A stretch of 63,699 bases of DNA, from assembly GCA_001970955.1 (NCBI GenBank), contig MPUH01000346.1:1-63699 (forward strand). Direction: 5' to 3'. The notes under the pieces are model-generated. The model had not been told where the DNA came from. It made no database searches and saw nothing but the letters and a program-made list of their open reading frames with translations. This stretch comes from Stentor coeruleus. Lineage: Eukaryota; Ciliophora; Heterotrichea; Heterotrichida; Stentoridae. The position numbers and the translations under genes were made by a program. This document shows, piece after piece, positions 1-9,791 of this stretch. Numbering within the stretch: position 1 is the first letter of the stretch; each line of letters opens with the position of its first letter.

Positions 1-406
1 ATCTTCTTTGAGCCATATAACCTACAGTTCCTTGTAATGGATGCATTCCTGATGTTGTACCACCAGAAAGCTGCTCATGAGTTATAACAGAGATGGAATA
101 GTCTATTATTTTCATATTCCAAGTTCTTCCATTTCTGCAAACGAAATAAGTAACTTATAAATTAAAGGTATCAAATGATTCTCACTAAATAAAAAATTTT
201 GCTTCTTAAGCCCCCGTCAAGAACTTCATCAAATCATTTTCCAAATACTCCATTACCAAGCATGAGCACTTATCTTGAAAAAATGACCCATAATACTTCA
301 AAAAACCGTTTTTTGTAACATTCACCTTATCCCCAAGCAATAACTCAAAGCAATTTTGGAGCTTTAGCATATATTCTTTCAGTTGAAAAATAATTTTCTT
401 TATCAT
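1..406 (-). pseudogene. Protein kinase pseudogene fragment
   Basis: One minus-strand frame carries recognisable pieces of a protein kinase catalytic domain. Residues 1-66 from the ATG at 406 end in a hinge-like segment (YGSFFQDK, then LVMEYLENDLMKFL). After an in-frame TAA the same frame carries further stops (TAG, TGA, TAA). Kinase similarity resumes near position 100 with MKIIDYSIS (a DFG-like position) and GTVGYMAQRR (a GT-x-x-YMAPE-like position) before the window edge. I see no HRD catalytic loop between them. No GTA(N6)A(N3)AG 15-nt intron removes the stops, so a decayed gene is more likely than a spliced one. The rest lies outside the window, so kinase subfamily cannot be given. Confidence 0.5.
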
Positions 407-1391
407 ATATGCTTTGATTTATATTCTGTCATAGGGAAATGTGATATCAGATTAATGAAAAACTATGATTTCGGATAAATGCTTAATTATTAGATGTCTA
501 TTAATAACGATTGCACCTTTTTCAAGTATCCTGAGTTGAAGGCTAATAATATGTCGATAAGTAAAATATAGTAGCACAGATGCCAAACTCTACAGAAATA
601 TTAATGTTGAAGGCAATTAATAAAAGAATTTAAATACCTTGAAGGATTATGATTATTAGAATAATGATATCCTAGATAATTTTCAAAGCATTTTGAGGTG
701 TTATTAGGTATTGATCACTTAATGTTGTCTTGCTTCCTTCATAAGAAATATCTTTAACTGGTTCTAGGATCCTTTCTATATTCATGAGAATAGAGTAAAT
801 TTTTTTAAAACACTTCAATCCCTATGAGAATTTATTAGGAAAATATAGAATTTATAATGAATTTTGATAGAAACAAGAATAAAATGTATGATTTTAGGGA
901 TTTGAAATTATGATAAGAAAGAATTTATCCCTATTATTTGTGTATATAACTGAGACCCCAATTAAACTTCCAAGAAATCTATTTTACATTAATTATATCT
1001 AAAAGAATTAGCCTATAATTATATAATTGAGTAATGCACAATATATTTAAGACTTACTTTCAATTCAATTCAATACCAATTTAATATATGAAAAAGCCCA
1101 AACTACAACAAGAACTAAATACCCAATATGCTACGAACAACACAAGAACTTCAAGACATGCCTCAAAAGCTAGACTTTACAAAGTAAAACAAAATAAACG
1201 CAAGACTTGCCTCAGTTGCACTCTCAAAAAAGAAAATCTAAAGAATTACTGGAAAGAGTCAACAAGCACAATATTAAAGACAACGAGTTATACACCATCC
1301 TGAATAGGACTTAAACCAGGACCGGACGAAGTTATAACCCTGTCAACCTAACTACCTTCTACTTTAACTTTAATATATTTATTTGATTATA
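407..1391. other. Gene-poor stretch with a doubtful ORF
   Basis: No gene can be supported. A plus-strand ORF at 1088-1303 (71 codons, Lys/Thr-rich) has no recognisable domain. Between about 1200 and 1380 another plus frame reads more like protein (KELLERVNKHNIKDNELYTI) but has no start and is broken. This may be the decayed end of a gene or chance. The rest is AT-rich with stops in all frames. Confidence 0.3.
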
Positions 1392-2948
1392 TTAAAATAT
1401 AAACAAATTGCATCTTGAATTATCTTGGTCTTTCTTATTTTTTGCATAATGTATGAGGCATTGCTCTTTATTTGATATGTTATTATTTGACCCAAGATAA
1501 TCTAAATTGAGGAATATTGCTTGATATATAAGAGAACTTGATACTATGTTATAATTTTTACTTTCTAAAATTGATTCAAAATCGCATGTGTTTCGAAAGT
1601 AGTAGTTTTCTAATATGTATTCACTAAGGTCTTCTGCGAACTCAACGAAAAAACTAAACTTCCAAGGGTAGTTTGGATTTGGTAGCAAGATTGTTATAGG
1701 CTGGATATCAAATTCATAACTAATAATTGGTGCTTTTTCTATGTTAACCTTAATCGTAGTGCCTATTTTATACCCAATCATATCCTCAGTAAACTGCTCT
1801 TTATAATCGAAAATGTTATGATTCGAAACAATCAAGCAATCTTTTCTAGGATTACTGCATTGAAAGTCTAAAAATATCTGCGAGTAATCTAAATAGCAAA
1901 TCCTCTTTGATGTATTATTAGCAATCTTATAAACCCCCGAAATATTTAAATTCTCCACTTCACTTTGTAACAAAATCGTCGTCAAATTTGTAGGGTTATT
2001 TGTAACAAACACTAGATGAAAACACCCATTTAGCAATTTCAGAGCTTTTTTTACAGCAGAAGATATTGATGAGGTTTTTTCTTCATAAATTGATTCAAAA
2101 TTTATAATAATCGCCTTTGTTATGCAAGACACATTTTGGAGTTTGAAAAAAATAGGTGTAGCAAAAGGGTAAAATTCTTGTATTTTCTCAACTAATGGGA
2201 TTTTTTTTAACGACAAATCCTCACTAGTATCAATTAAACCTTGATGACATGTGCATTTTACCCAATCCTTAGGGATTTCACCATTAGAGATTATTGGGAT
2301 TTCAGGTTTTGGGGGTTCTTTAGTTCTCATGCAATAAGGGTAACTGTTAGTATTTTCAGTGAAAATGTTCAAAAGACTATAAAAAGAGGCAAATTTTCCT
2401 GATTGGAAGATATTGACAAAATAATATGCGTCATTTAAAGCTTTAAAATTCCTCGCAGGTTTTTTGTTTAAAAAATTCAGCGGCCTTTTAAGTAGTGGGT
2501 ATTTGGATTTACCTTGTAAAGGAGAGATTTGAAGCTCAGCTATGTTTGGGGTTTGGCCTAAGCTTGTTGAGTTTTTTATTATGAACTTATCAGTTTGTGA
2601 TGCAAATTCCCCATCAAGTAATGCTCGAAGTCGAATCCTGTATGCAACAAGGCTTTCAGTTCTTTTTATTATAAGATCTTGAGCAATTTTGGTTTTTAAT
2701 TTAGATTCTTCAGATGATGATAAGGTGTTAAGAGATAGCTTTTGTTTGTTAAGAGTTTTGAGATTGGGTAAGGAATACTGCTGGGAGTAGGAAGCTTTTG
2801 CTGGGCTTGATTGAGATTTTATACGCTGAATCAAAGGCTGTTGTTTGTGCTTGCTGGAAATTATGCCTGATATATCGGTTGAGTTTTTTATGGACTCACG
2901 ACTTTTGCACCGGATTCTTGTTAAAATTGTCACAGAAGAGTTTGACAT
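1392..2948 (-). CDS. Uncharacterised protein, possible degenerate HAD-like fold
   Basis: A 518-aa protein read from ATG at 2948 with no intron needed. The first 230 residues are Ser/Lys-rich and look disordered. From about residue 270 the sequence becomes ordered: KAIIINFESIYEE, then a helix-like stretch, then FHLVFVTNNPTNL. This pattern recalls the first strand and the Ser/Thr-containing second motif of HAD/FCP1-like phosphatases. The nucleophile motif D-x-D-x-T would fall at NFESI, so both aspartates are missing and phosphatase activity is not expected if the fold is right. The family guess is weak; it may be an unrelated alpha/beta domain. It is divergent from the ankyrin protein starting at 3162, with 213 bp between start codons. 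Confidence 0.6.
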   Translation of the reverse strand: MSNSSVTILTRIRCKSRESIKNSTDISGIISSKHKQQPLIQRIKSQSSPAKASYSQQYSLPNLKTLNKQKLSLNTLSSSEESKLKTKIAQDLIIKRTESLVAYRIRLRALLDGEFASQTDKFIIKNSTSLGQTPNIAELQISPLQGKSKYPLLKRPLNFLNKKPARNFKALNDAYYFVNIFQSGKFASFYSLLNIFTENTNSYPYCMRTKEPPKPEIPIISNGEIPKDWVKCTCHQGLIDTSEDLSLKKIPLVEKIQEFYPFATPIFFKLQNVSCITKAIIINFESIYEEKTSSISSAVKKALKLLNGCFHLVFVTNNPTNLTTILLQSEVENLNISGVYKIANNTSKRICYLDYSQIFLDFQCSNPRKDCLIVSNHNIFDYKEQFTEDMIGYKIGTTIKVNIEKAPIISYEFDIQPITILLPNPNYPWKFSFFVEFAEDLSEYILENYYFRNTCDFESILESKNYNIVSSSLIYQAIFLNLDYLGSNNNISNKEQCLIHYAKNKKDQDNSRCNLFIF

Positions 2949-3161
2949 AATTTTACCAAGTTATAAATGTTTAGAGATTTTAGTCTAAGATGGGCTTAGC
3001 ATTTTTAAGGATATTAGGAATTTTGAGGATTTTAGATTTCGATATTTATTATCACAATCTTCATCTGCCCATCCGGTTCTCATTTTCTCTTAGCCTTGAT
3101 ATTCTCCACCTACATTAAAGAAATTGTATTCACCTTGATTCTCAAGTGCACAACAATAAAT

Positions 3162-6100
3162 ATGGAACTAAGTACAAATGAAAGAGATATTATAGAAAAA
3201 TTCAAGAAAAAAGGATTCAATCACTTAACTCTCGAAGACTTGGCCGTAGTCCAGCAATCAGCAACTTGGGCAGAAACATTTAAATCTCAAACTAACGAAG
3301 ATTGGATATCTTACGCTGAAAAAGCTACAGAAAGACTAAATCGGGCTAATTTTAACATCAAATGGGTATCCAAAAGTAAATCCTCCTACTCTGGGCTTTT
3401 TAGTTCTGTAAGTAGAGGTGATGCCTCAAAGCTCTTAGAATTCCTAAGAGTTTCTGATATAAATGCTTGCAAAAAAGCAGTTGATAGTAATCAAAAAAAT
3501 GCTATGCACGTTGCAGCAAGGGACGAACAGTTAGAAATCTTAAAAATCCTAGTTGAAAAAGGATGGGAAATAGATGTCAGAGATAAACATATGACAACAC
3601 CTTTACATCAAGCTTGTAATATGGGTCATGGGGAAATTGCCAGTTATTTATTAGAAGTTGGGGCTAATCCTGAACTTCAAGATACCCTTGGACGTAATGC
3701 TCTTATGTATGGAGCATGTGCCCCAAGTTCTGATGTTTGTAGGATATTGCTGGGAAAAAATAAAGGACTTGTTGAGTCTAAAGATTATACAGGAAGGACA
3801 ACTTTGCATTATTCTGTTTTTAATCCACATTCTAGACAGACTGAGATTATGAAAATATTAGTTGAAGCTGGGGTTAAGATTGATGTTATGGATGAAGAAC
3901 AGAAAACTCCATTGCATCATGCTTGTGAAGCTGGGAAAACTAAAGCTATTAGATGGCTGATTAAATGGGGAGCTAATGTTGGGGCAAAGACTATTGATGG
4001 GAAAAGTGTATATGATCTTGCTGTTAATATTAATGTTAAAAAACTTCTTGGACTTTGTACTATGGATAACAAGAATATGCCTAGGACTTATAGTGAGCCA
4101 GTAGTCAAGGAAGCTGCGGAAAAAATCACAAATTTTAGAATAAACGAAAGAAACGCTAGTTATAAAGACAAGCTCATGGGGTTTCTTTATCAAGTCCAAG
4201 AAGCTGGGATCCTTAATAAGCAACACATAAAAAAACCCCAGCTTTATACTGGGAATTGGATGGAAGGAGTCCTCAGCCCAATCGCTCTATTTAACGAGCT
4301 TTCTTATTGCCTTCCTTCTGAAGCTGTCATGAAAGTTTTTAATATAATTTTCCCCTATTCAAAACCCATCCCTTCACACAACTCAAGCGAAATTATAATG
4401 GACGAGTTTTTCGGTTCAAGTAAAGTTAAAAACCGTAATGAAATCCCTATTTTTATCCCAGACGAAACCCAAGCTAGAAAAATTACCAAAGAACTTGAGA
4501 CCTATAAAAAAAACTATTCTGAGCTCCAAATCCTCATAGAATCCAAAGAAAAAAATATACAAAAACTGGAAACCTCACTAAAAGCCAAAGACTTCGAAAT
4601 AGAAAAATTAAAACAGCAACTCTTCCAACTGACCAAAAAATATGATGATCTTGCTGATGAGCTATCTAAAAAACAAACACCATCATATATCGAAGATAAA
4701 CTTGCTGAAACCAAAATTTTGCAATCAAAAGCTGAAAAAAGGGTTCAAGAATTATATGAAATAAACATAAGACTTGAAAAAGAATTAGATCACAGACCGA
4801 CAAAAGAGCAATTAGAAGATGCTAAAGACCAGATAGAAAAACTACATACAGACAATATGAATTTAAGGTTCAAAGCTGGGAAAATGTTCTTGAAATATTT
4901 AGAATGTAATGAAGAAGCTGTGGTTGTAAATGGACAATTATGTGTCCAGGATTTGGAAATACTAAAAAGATTAGAAAAAGAACTTAAGGCCCATTCCCCA
5001 GGGATAAGACAAAGATTGATTGATGTTGATGGGAATAAAGATCAAAAAATATCAAAAGCAGAAGCAAGTAAGGTATTAAGTTCTTTAAATCTACCCCCAC
5101 AAGATATTATATCTTTATTAAGAATACTTGGATATAGACAAGGTAACTCATCTGTTCATATAGACAAATTTGTTGAGATTTTACAAGATTTGGATGAAAA
5201 ATCAGAAGCTTTGAAAAACGAACTTTTTTATAGACTTTCATGTAAATTTAAAGAGAATTCTTTAGGAATCGAACATGCTTTTGAGTATTTGGATATTAAT
5301 CATGATGGAATTGTATCCTTTGCTGAGTTCTCAGAAGGTGTTGATGGGCTTAAAATCAATTTAAATAGAGAAGATAAGCATGCATTATTTGCTGTACTTG
5401 ATGCTGACCATAATGGGTCGATATTGTTGCTTGAGCTTAAAGAAATGCTGGAAAAAAATTTTGAGCCTAGGAACAAAAGGAATAAAGAGCAGGATAAAAA
5501 TATGAGCCTTGAAATTGAAAATAAAAATGTGAGCCTTGAAATTGAAAATAAAAGGACTAAAGAAGAAGTTAAAGGTGTTATGATACATAAAAATAAAGAT
5601 CAGTTGGTGAATAAAAATGTTTTGGTAGAAGAGAGGAAATATGATAAAATGGCTGCAAATAAGCTGGAGACTAGGATAACACCACAAGATTATAGTAAAA
5701 AAGTCCAAGCTGCCACAAAAATCCAAGCTTTTTATAGAGGACATTTACAAAGGAAAAATTTTATACCTCAAGTGAGGGGGAAAGTAATAGCAAAATGTGT
5801 TAAAAAGGACAAAGGGGTAAGATATATGATATTTTTTATAGAAAATCTTGAAGGAATTGTAGTATATTTATATGAACTTAGTATGGATCATCCGTTTTAT
5901 GATGCTATTGATAGGAAAAATATTCAAAAGACCTCAGTTGAAGAGCTTTTAAGCAAAGTTTCTGTGGAAAATAGGAAAATTTTTTTAGGGAAAATTGATG
6001 GAGTAGAAATTTCTGATAATGAAAAAGAATCTTTAGTTAAGAATAAACTCATTGCAAGAAAGGTAATCAAGTTTAATAAGAGATATTATATGATTAGTAT

Positions 6101-6551
6101 TTTGGATCAAGGAGACACTGTTAAAGTTGCAGCAAATTTAGCTGATGACCCTTCAACTCCAATGTATCTCCAAGTTTCACATATAATAGTACCAAAAGCA
6201 TCACCTTTTGACCTATTCTCAACACTGAAAATATCCCCATCTCATGAAATATCCTTCTCCCCCACACTGAAATCCTCTTCATCACCACAAAACCCTCCTA
6301 CAGAGCCTCACTCAAAACAAAAGTCTCTTTTATCCCGAAGAATCATTAAAAAAAATAAACGATACTATATAATCTCAATATTCTCACAAGGAAAATCTAT
6401 AAAAATACAAGCTAATATAGCAGATGATAATAAAAAGCCAATGTATGAATGCGTTTCTGAAATTATCATTGATGCTATTCCAGTTGAAGATGTGCTTAAG
6501 GGTTTAGAAATATTAGAAAACCATAAAATTGTTATAAATAAAGTAGATTAG
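3162..6551 (+). CDS. Ankyrin / coiled-coil / EF-hand / IQ multidomain protein
   Basis: An 1129-aa protein. The open frame extends 66 nt further upstream, but only from a TTG, so ATG 3162 is taken. Order of parts: ankyrin repeats about 110-290 (TPLHQACNMGHGEIASYLLE and others), coiled coil about 435-600, an irregular EF-like loop near 620, two canonical EF-hand loops near 708 (DINHDGIVSFAE) and 744 (DADHNGSILLLE), an 11-residue tandem duplication (SLEIENKN), an IQ motif near 850 (AATKIQAFYRGHLQRK), then three related modules of about 45 residues near 873, 962 and 1057. The last two modules share KRYY-ISI and ADD-x3-PMY. EF-hands plus IQ imply calcium and calmodulin-family binding; ankyrin and coiled coil imply scaffolding, perhaps at the cortex or cilia. 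Cellular role is inference. Confidence 0.85.
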   Translation: MELSTNERDIIEKFKKKGFNHLTLEDLAVVQQSATWAETFKSQTNEDWISYAEKATERLNRANFNIKWVSKSKSSYSGLFSSVSRGDASKLLEFLRVSDINACKKAVDSNQKNAMHVAARDEQLEILKILVEKGWEIDVRDKHMTTPLHQACNMGHGEIASYLLEVGANPELQDTLGRNALMYGACAPSSDVCRILLGKNKGLVESKDYTGRTTLHYSVFNPHSRQTEIMKILVEAGVKIDVMDEEQKTPLHHACEAGKTKAIRWLIKWGANVGAKTIDGKSVYDLAVNINVKKLLGLCTMDNKNMPRTYSEPVVKEAAEKITNFRINERNASYKDKLMGFLYQVQEAGILNKQHIKKPQLYTGNWMEGVLSPIALFNELSYCLPSEAVMKVFNIIFPYSKPIPSHNSSEIIMDEFFGSSKVKNRNEIPIFIPDETQARKITKELETYKKNYSELQILIESKEKNIQKLETSLKAKDFEIEKLKQQLFQLTKKYDDLADELSKKQTPSYIEDKLAETKILQSKAEKRVQELYEINIRLEKELDHRPTKEQLEDAKDQIEKLHTDNMNLRFKAGKMFLKYLECNEEAVVVNGQLCVQDLEILKRLEKELKAHSPGIRQRLIDVDGNKDQKISKAEASKVLSSLNLPPQDIISLLRILGYRQGNSSVHIDKFVEILQDLDEKSEALKNELFYRLSCKFKENSLGIEHAFEYLDINHDGIVSFAEFSEGVDGLKINLNREDKHALFAVLDADHNGSILLLELKEMLEKNFEPRNKRNKEQDKNMSLEIENKNVSLEIENKRTKEEVKGVMIHKNKDQLVNKNVLVEERKYDKMAANKLETRITPQDYSKKVQAATKIQAFYRGHLQRKNFIPQVRGKVIAKCVKKDKGVRYMIFFIENLEGIVVYLYELSMDHPFYDAIDRKNIQKTSVEELLSKVSVENRKIFLGKIDGVEISDNEKESLVKNKLIARKVIKFNKRYYMISILDQGDTVKVAANLADDPSTPMYLQVSHIIVPKASPFDLFSTLKISPSHEISFSPTLKSSSSPQNPPTEPHSKQKSLLSRRIIKKNKRYYIISIFSQGKSIKIQANIADDNKKPMYECVSEIIIDAIPVEDVLKGLEILENHKIVINKVD

Positions 6552-7102
6552 TTAGTATTTTATAGGAAAAAGAGGAAATAGTTATTTCCTTGCAAATTGC
6601 TAATGATGAAAAGTTCTGATGCTTGAGCAGAGAAATACGTTAAAAGTGAAAAAAGTCGAGGGTCATAGTGAAATTATAAAGACGAATATGGAATTATTTA
6701 TATTTAATATGAGATTTTACGTTAAGATATTAGAAATATGATATGCAAATTGATTTTTAATGAAAATGCTTATATTTTTATAATGCTGCTTAGTTTTCAA
6801 TATATGTTATTAATAATTAATGCTTAATGCAATAGAAAATCCGGAAATACTCCTATTTTTAATATTATATTCTAATAAAAACATTAAATCCCTTAAATTA
6901 TTATTTATATACTTATTTCACATAGTCCAAAACCTTACCTTTTTTCCAAACTTCATAATTTTCTCAATAATAACTTATTATAACAGCCTAAGCCATGCTC
7001 ATTCAAAAAAATGCTTGTTTACATATATCTGCATCCTAAACTCAAAATAACAATTAGCGCCATTTTCTCAAACTAGCCCATATTACGAACCTAATAATTC
7101 TA
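6552..7102. other. Intergenic spacer, nothing assigned
   Basis: This 551-bp AT-rich spacer lies between two plus-strand genes. A 76-codon ORF at 6820-7050 has strongly AT-biased composition and no domain, and it runs into the presumed promoter of the WD40 gene, so I do not call it. No tRNA or convincing ncRNA was seen. Confidence 0.5.
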
Positions 7103-8218
7103 ATGGATGAACTCAAAAGTCTAAGCGACGAGGTAAGCGAATCTATAATAGATGAGCAACGAATATGGAAAAAGAACACAAAGCTTTTTTACTGTTTGCT
7201 TATAAATTATCGCTTGAATTGGCCAAGTCTAAGTGTAGAATGGCTTCAATTACGCGGTAATGAAGGAAAATTAGGTTATCGCACCAATCGTTTAGTTTAT
7301 GGTACACACACATCATCTCAAGAGCAAGAATTTGTAATAGTCGACTCTATAAAAATCCCTGAAGATAGCATTTCCCCATCACAAATCGAAACTATTACAT
7401 CAAGAAACAACCTCATTTCATCTTTAGCCTATATGACACATCAAGGAGAACCCAATCGTTTACGTGCCAGCATAAGCAATGACTTCTTAATAGCCTCTAA
7501 AAGTTCTAATGGGCAAATTTTCATTTACGACTATGAAAATGAATCAAAAATATCAGACAAAGGATTGAAAATGATACTTAAAGGACATCAAGATGAAGGC
7601 TATGGGCTTGAGTGGAATGCCCAAAACCTTCTTGCAAGTGGATCTTACGATAAACTAGTCTGCTATTGGGACATAAAGAATGCAGCTACTGAACCTGTAC
7701 ATGTATTTACTGGGCATAATGATATTATTGAAGATGTTGCTTGGAGTGATGAAAATACTATAATTAGTGTTGGTGATGATAAAAAAATTATATTAAATGA
7801 TATTAGAACTTGTGCCACAGCTGGGGATATTATTGGGCATGATGGAGCTATTAATTCTGTAGATGTGAATAAGCTTTATCCACAATTGCTTTTGACTGCA
7901 AGTTCCGATAAATCTATAAAAATATGGGATTTAAGAAATTCTAGTAATTGTTTGAGGGTTATATGCAATGATAATGAGGTTTATTGTGCAAAATGGGCTC
8001 CTTTTGCTAGTAATATTTTTGCTAGTACTGGAGGAGATTGTAAAATTAATGTTTGGAATTTGGGGAAGAAAGATAACCCACTGTGCTTTACTCATGAAGG
8101 ACATTTTGCTAGAGTTAATGAATTTTCTTGGAATCAAAATGAACATATGACAATTGCTTCAGTTGATGAAGATAATTATATGCAGATTTGGTGCATGCAT
8201 CCTGCGTACTTGAATTAA
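7103..8218 (+). CDS. RBBP4: RBBP4/MSI1-type histone-binding WD40 protein
   Basis: A 371-aa WD40 protein of the RBBP4/RBBP7/MSI1/CAF1-p55 family. The N-terminal helix and first blade carry the family signature: an acidic lead, IWKKNTKLFY, then LNWPSLSVEW and RLVYGTHTSSQEQ. Repeats follow with GHQDEGYGLEWN, SGSYDKLVCYWD, GHNDIIEDVAW, ASSDKSIKIWDLR and GGDCKINVWNLG. Family members chaperone H3-H4 and are shared by CAF-1, Sin3/NuRD-type deacetylase and PRC2 complexes, so a nuclear role is expected. It is shorter than animal RBBP4 (about 425 aa), mainly from shorter loops and tail. ATG at 7103; stop TAA. It converges on the protease-like gene with 72 bp between stop codons. Confidence 0.88.
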   Translation: MDELKSLSDEVSESIIDEQRIWKKNTKLFYCLLINYRLNWPSLSVEWLQLRGNEGKLGYRTNRLVYGTHTSSQEQEFVIVDSIKIPEDSISPSQIETITSRNNLISSLAYMTHQGEPNRLRASISNDFLIASKSSNGQIFIYDYENESKISDKGLKMILKGHQDEGYGLEWNAQNLLASGSYDKLVCYWDIKNAATEPVHVFTGHNDIIEDVAWSDENTIISVGDDKKIILNDIRTCATAGDIIGHDGAINSVDVNKLYPQLLLTASSDKSIKIWDLRNSSNCLRVICNDNEVYCAKWAPFASNIFASTGGDCKINVWNLGKKDNPLCFTHEGHFARVNEFSWNQNEHMTIASVDEDNYMQIWCMHPAYLN

Positions 8219-8290
8219 AAAATAAGTCGCTTATGGTTTATTTTATATAGAATTAAGGTTATATTTTTAAAAAGTTTTATATGGGTATAC

Positions 8291-9301
8291 TTAAAATATA
8301 GGGTAAGATGATGAGACTTGAATCCCGCAGATTCCAGTGCCTCCTTGAATACCAATACGTATGTAGCCACTCTCGCCCCAGTCGCCGCCCCATGAGTTTT
8401 TAACTATGAAGTAAGGATTAGGCTCAGTATTGTTATAGCCTACAACTAATACATAATGTGATACATCGTAGCCGCAATAATTATTTACGATTCCTGAATA
8501 ATAAAACTGCCATACATAATTATTGCTTTCTACGATTGATATTGTTGGGGTTGTTGATACAGCATTTATTAGCCAAGTTGGGTCATTTGAAATGACATCG
8601 TAATAGCCTGTTATTGTTGTAATATTCTTGCTTACAAGATTAGTAAAGCAAGTTTGATTTTTTCCAGTATAAGGGTAAACAATATCACTCACAAGTCCAT
8701 TATTGACAACAAAACTGTAAGCGTCTTCTACCAACCCTCCACCACAAGCTTGTCCTGCAGTTGCACAATCAAGTATTTCCTGAACAGATAAATTTTCTAA
8801 ATCAAGCAACCCTTGGGCAACTCTAGCTCCTTCAATAGCCCCAGTAGCAGCTATAGCCCATGAAGATTTGCATGTTCCTTGATTCATCACATCAGAAACC
8901 CCACCTTTATCCCTCCAATCAAAAGCACTTGGTGGGCCATTAAGTTTTTCCATAGCAATTTTAGTGCTTTTATCTTTCTTAGTTTTGATTTTTTCTGTAT
9001 ACAAAGAAGCAAATTCTTCAGTAGTCAAGTCGGCAAATTTATTTATTGCAAGTATAAAATCATTAGTTAAAGCATTGAAGGCATTGATAAATCTTTGATT
9101 CTTTTTGAAGATTTCATATCGAGTTTTTAGCTCGTTTGATACATAAATTTTGTTATGCTTGATTATGAAATTCTGGAACTCTGCTAATTCAAGTTCGGAT
9201 ATTGATAGTTTTTGAGAATTAGATGAGATAAGGAAGTAGTACAGGAATAAGAATGCACTGAGGAGAAGGAGTAAAATATTGAATTTTTTTAGTCCTGCCA
9301 T
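8291..9301 (-). CDS. Papain-family (C1A) protein with catalytic Cys replaced by Ser
   Basis: A 336-aa cathepsin L-like protein. Residues 6-26 form a hydrophobic signal or anchor segment. An I29-like inhibitor prodomain spans about 40-100 (INKFADLTTEEFASLY), and the mature domain starts near PPSAFDWRDKGGVSDVMNQG. The active-site block reads QGTCKSSWA where the family has QGxCGSCWA. The oxyanion Gln is Q141, but the nucleophile position is S147 (codon TCA at 8863-8861, minus strand). The His (H282 in SHYVLVVGYN) and Asn (N302 in KNSWGGDWGESGY) are kept. The family works in lysosomes or food vacuoles; this member is probably a non-hydrolytic pseudoprotease, or uses Ser as in Plasmodium SERA5-type proteins. 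No break in the frame. Confidence 0.9.
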   Translation of the reverse strand: MAGLKKFNILLLLLSAFLFLYYFLISSNSQKLSISELELAEFQNFIIKHNKIYVSNELKTRYEIFKKNQRFINAFNALTNDFILAINKFADLTTEEFASLYTEKIKTKKDKSTKIAMEKLNGPPSAFDWRDKGGVSDVMNQGTCKSSWAIAATGAIEGARVAQGLLDLENLSVQEILDCATAGQACGGGLVEDAYSFVVNNGLVSDIVYPYTGKNQTCFTNLVSKNITTITGYYDVISNDPTWLINAVSTTPTISIVESNNYVWQFYYSGIVNNYCGYDVSHYVLVVGYNNTEPNPYFIVKNSWGGDWGESGYIRIGIQGGTGICGIQVSSSYPIF

Positions 9302-9791
9302 TTATAAATAGGCTTAGAATGGCATGCTTTTGATAAGATTTTAATGAAAAGGATTTTGGAAGTTAGTTTTAAATGATTTTTAAGGTTTTAAAATACTAAG
9401 GGTTTGGCTTTTTTATTAAAATGCTATAAAGGTATAGTAAATTGTTCATAAAATGAGTGTTTAAGGTATATGCTTTTATTTGTTATAGAATAGCATGTCT
9501 ATAAAAAATATGTATATTGTATATAAATAGCTAATGGTTGATGAGACTAAATCCATTATATCTTTAATCATTGATTCAAACCCTACACAACTCCATATAA
9601 AATACTTAACCCAATCCACATGTAAGCATATCCATATCTGTATCCCTCAATCTCCTATAATAATTATTTCCCACATCAATAAATCTTTCAACAATTAAGC
9701 ATTCTTAGTCAATTTTACCGTCTAGCATAGCCATCTTTATTATTCTCCGTTTATCAAAAATCCTAAATATACATTTTTATACTATATAAAT
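9302..9791. other. Divergent intergenic region
   Basis: This 490-bp AT-rich stretch separates the start codons of the minus-strand papain-like gene and the plus-strand membrane glycoprotein. It presumably holds both promoters. I see no recognisable motif, RNA gene or ORF of note in it. Confidence 0.4.

Noticed and set aside
100-210. 20-nt intron (gtt...cag) in the kinase remnant
   Set aside because: All other introns are 15 nt with A at position 10, and removing it would not clear the remaining stops.
1088-1303. 71-codon Lys/Thr-rich ORF
   Set aside because: No domain, and another frame over the same bases looks more protein-like; support is too weak to call a gene.
3096-3161. N-terminal extension of the ankyrin/EF-hand protein
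   Set aside because: The frame starts with TTG; nuclear eukaryotic genes start with ATG, and ATG 3162 follows an A-rich context.
6600-6680. C/D-box snoRNA (ATGATGA followed by CTGA)
   Set aside because: The boxes are only three bases apart and no terminal stem or second box pair was seen.
6820-7050. 76-codon ORF before the WD40 gene
   Set aside because: Composition is that of AT-rich spacer (Leu, Ile, Phe, Asn), there is no domain, and it fills the likely promoter of the next gene.
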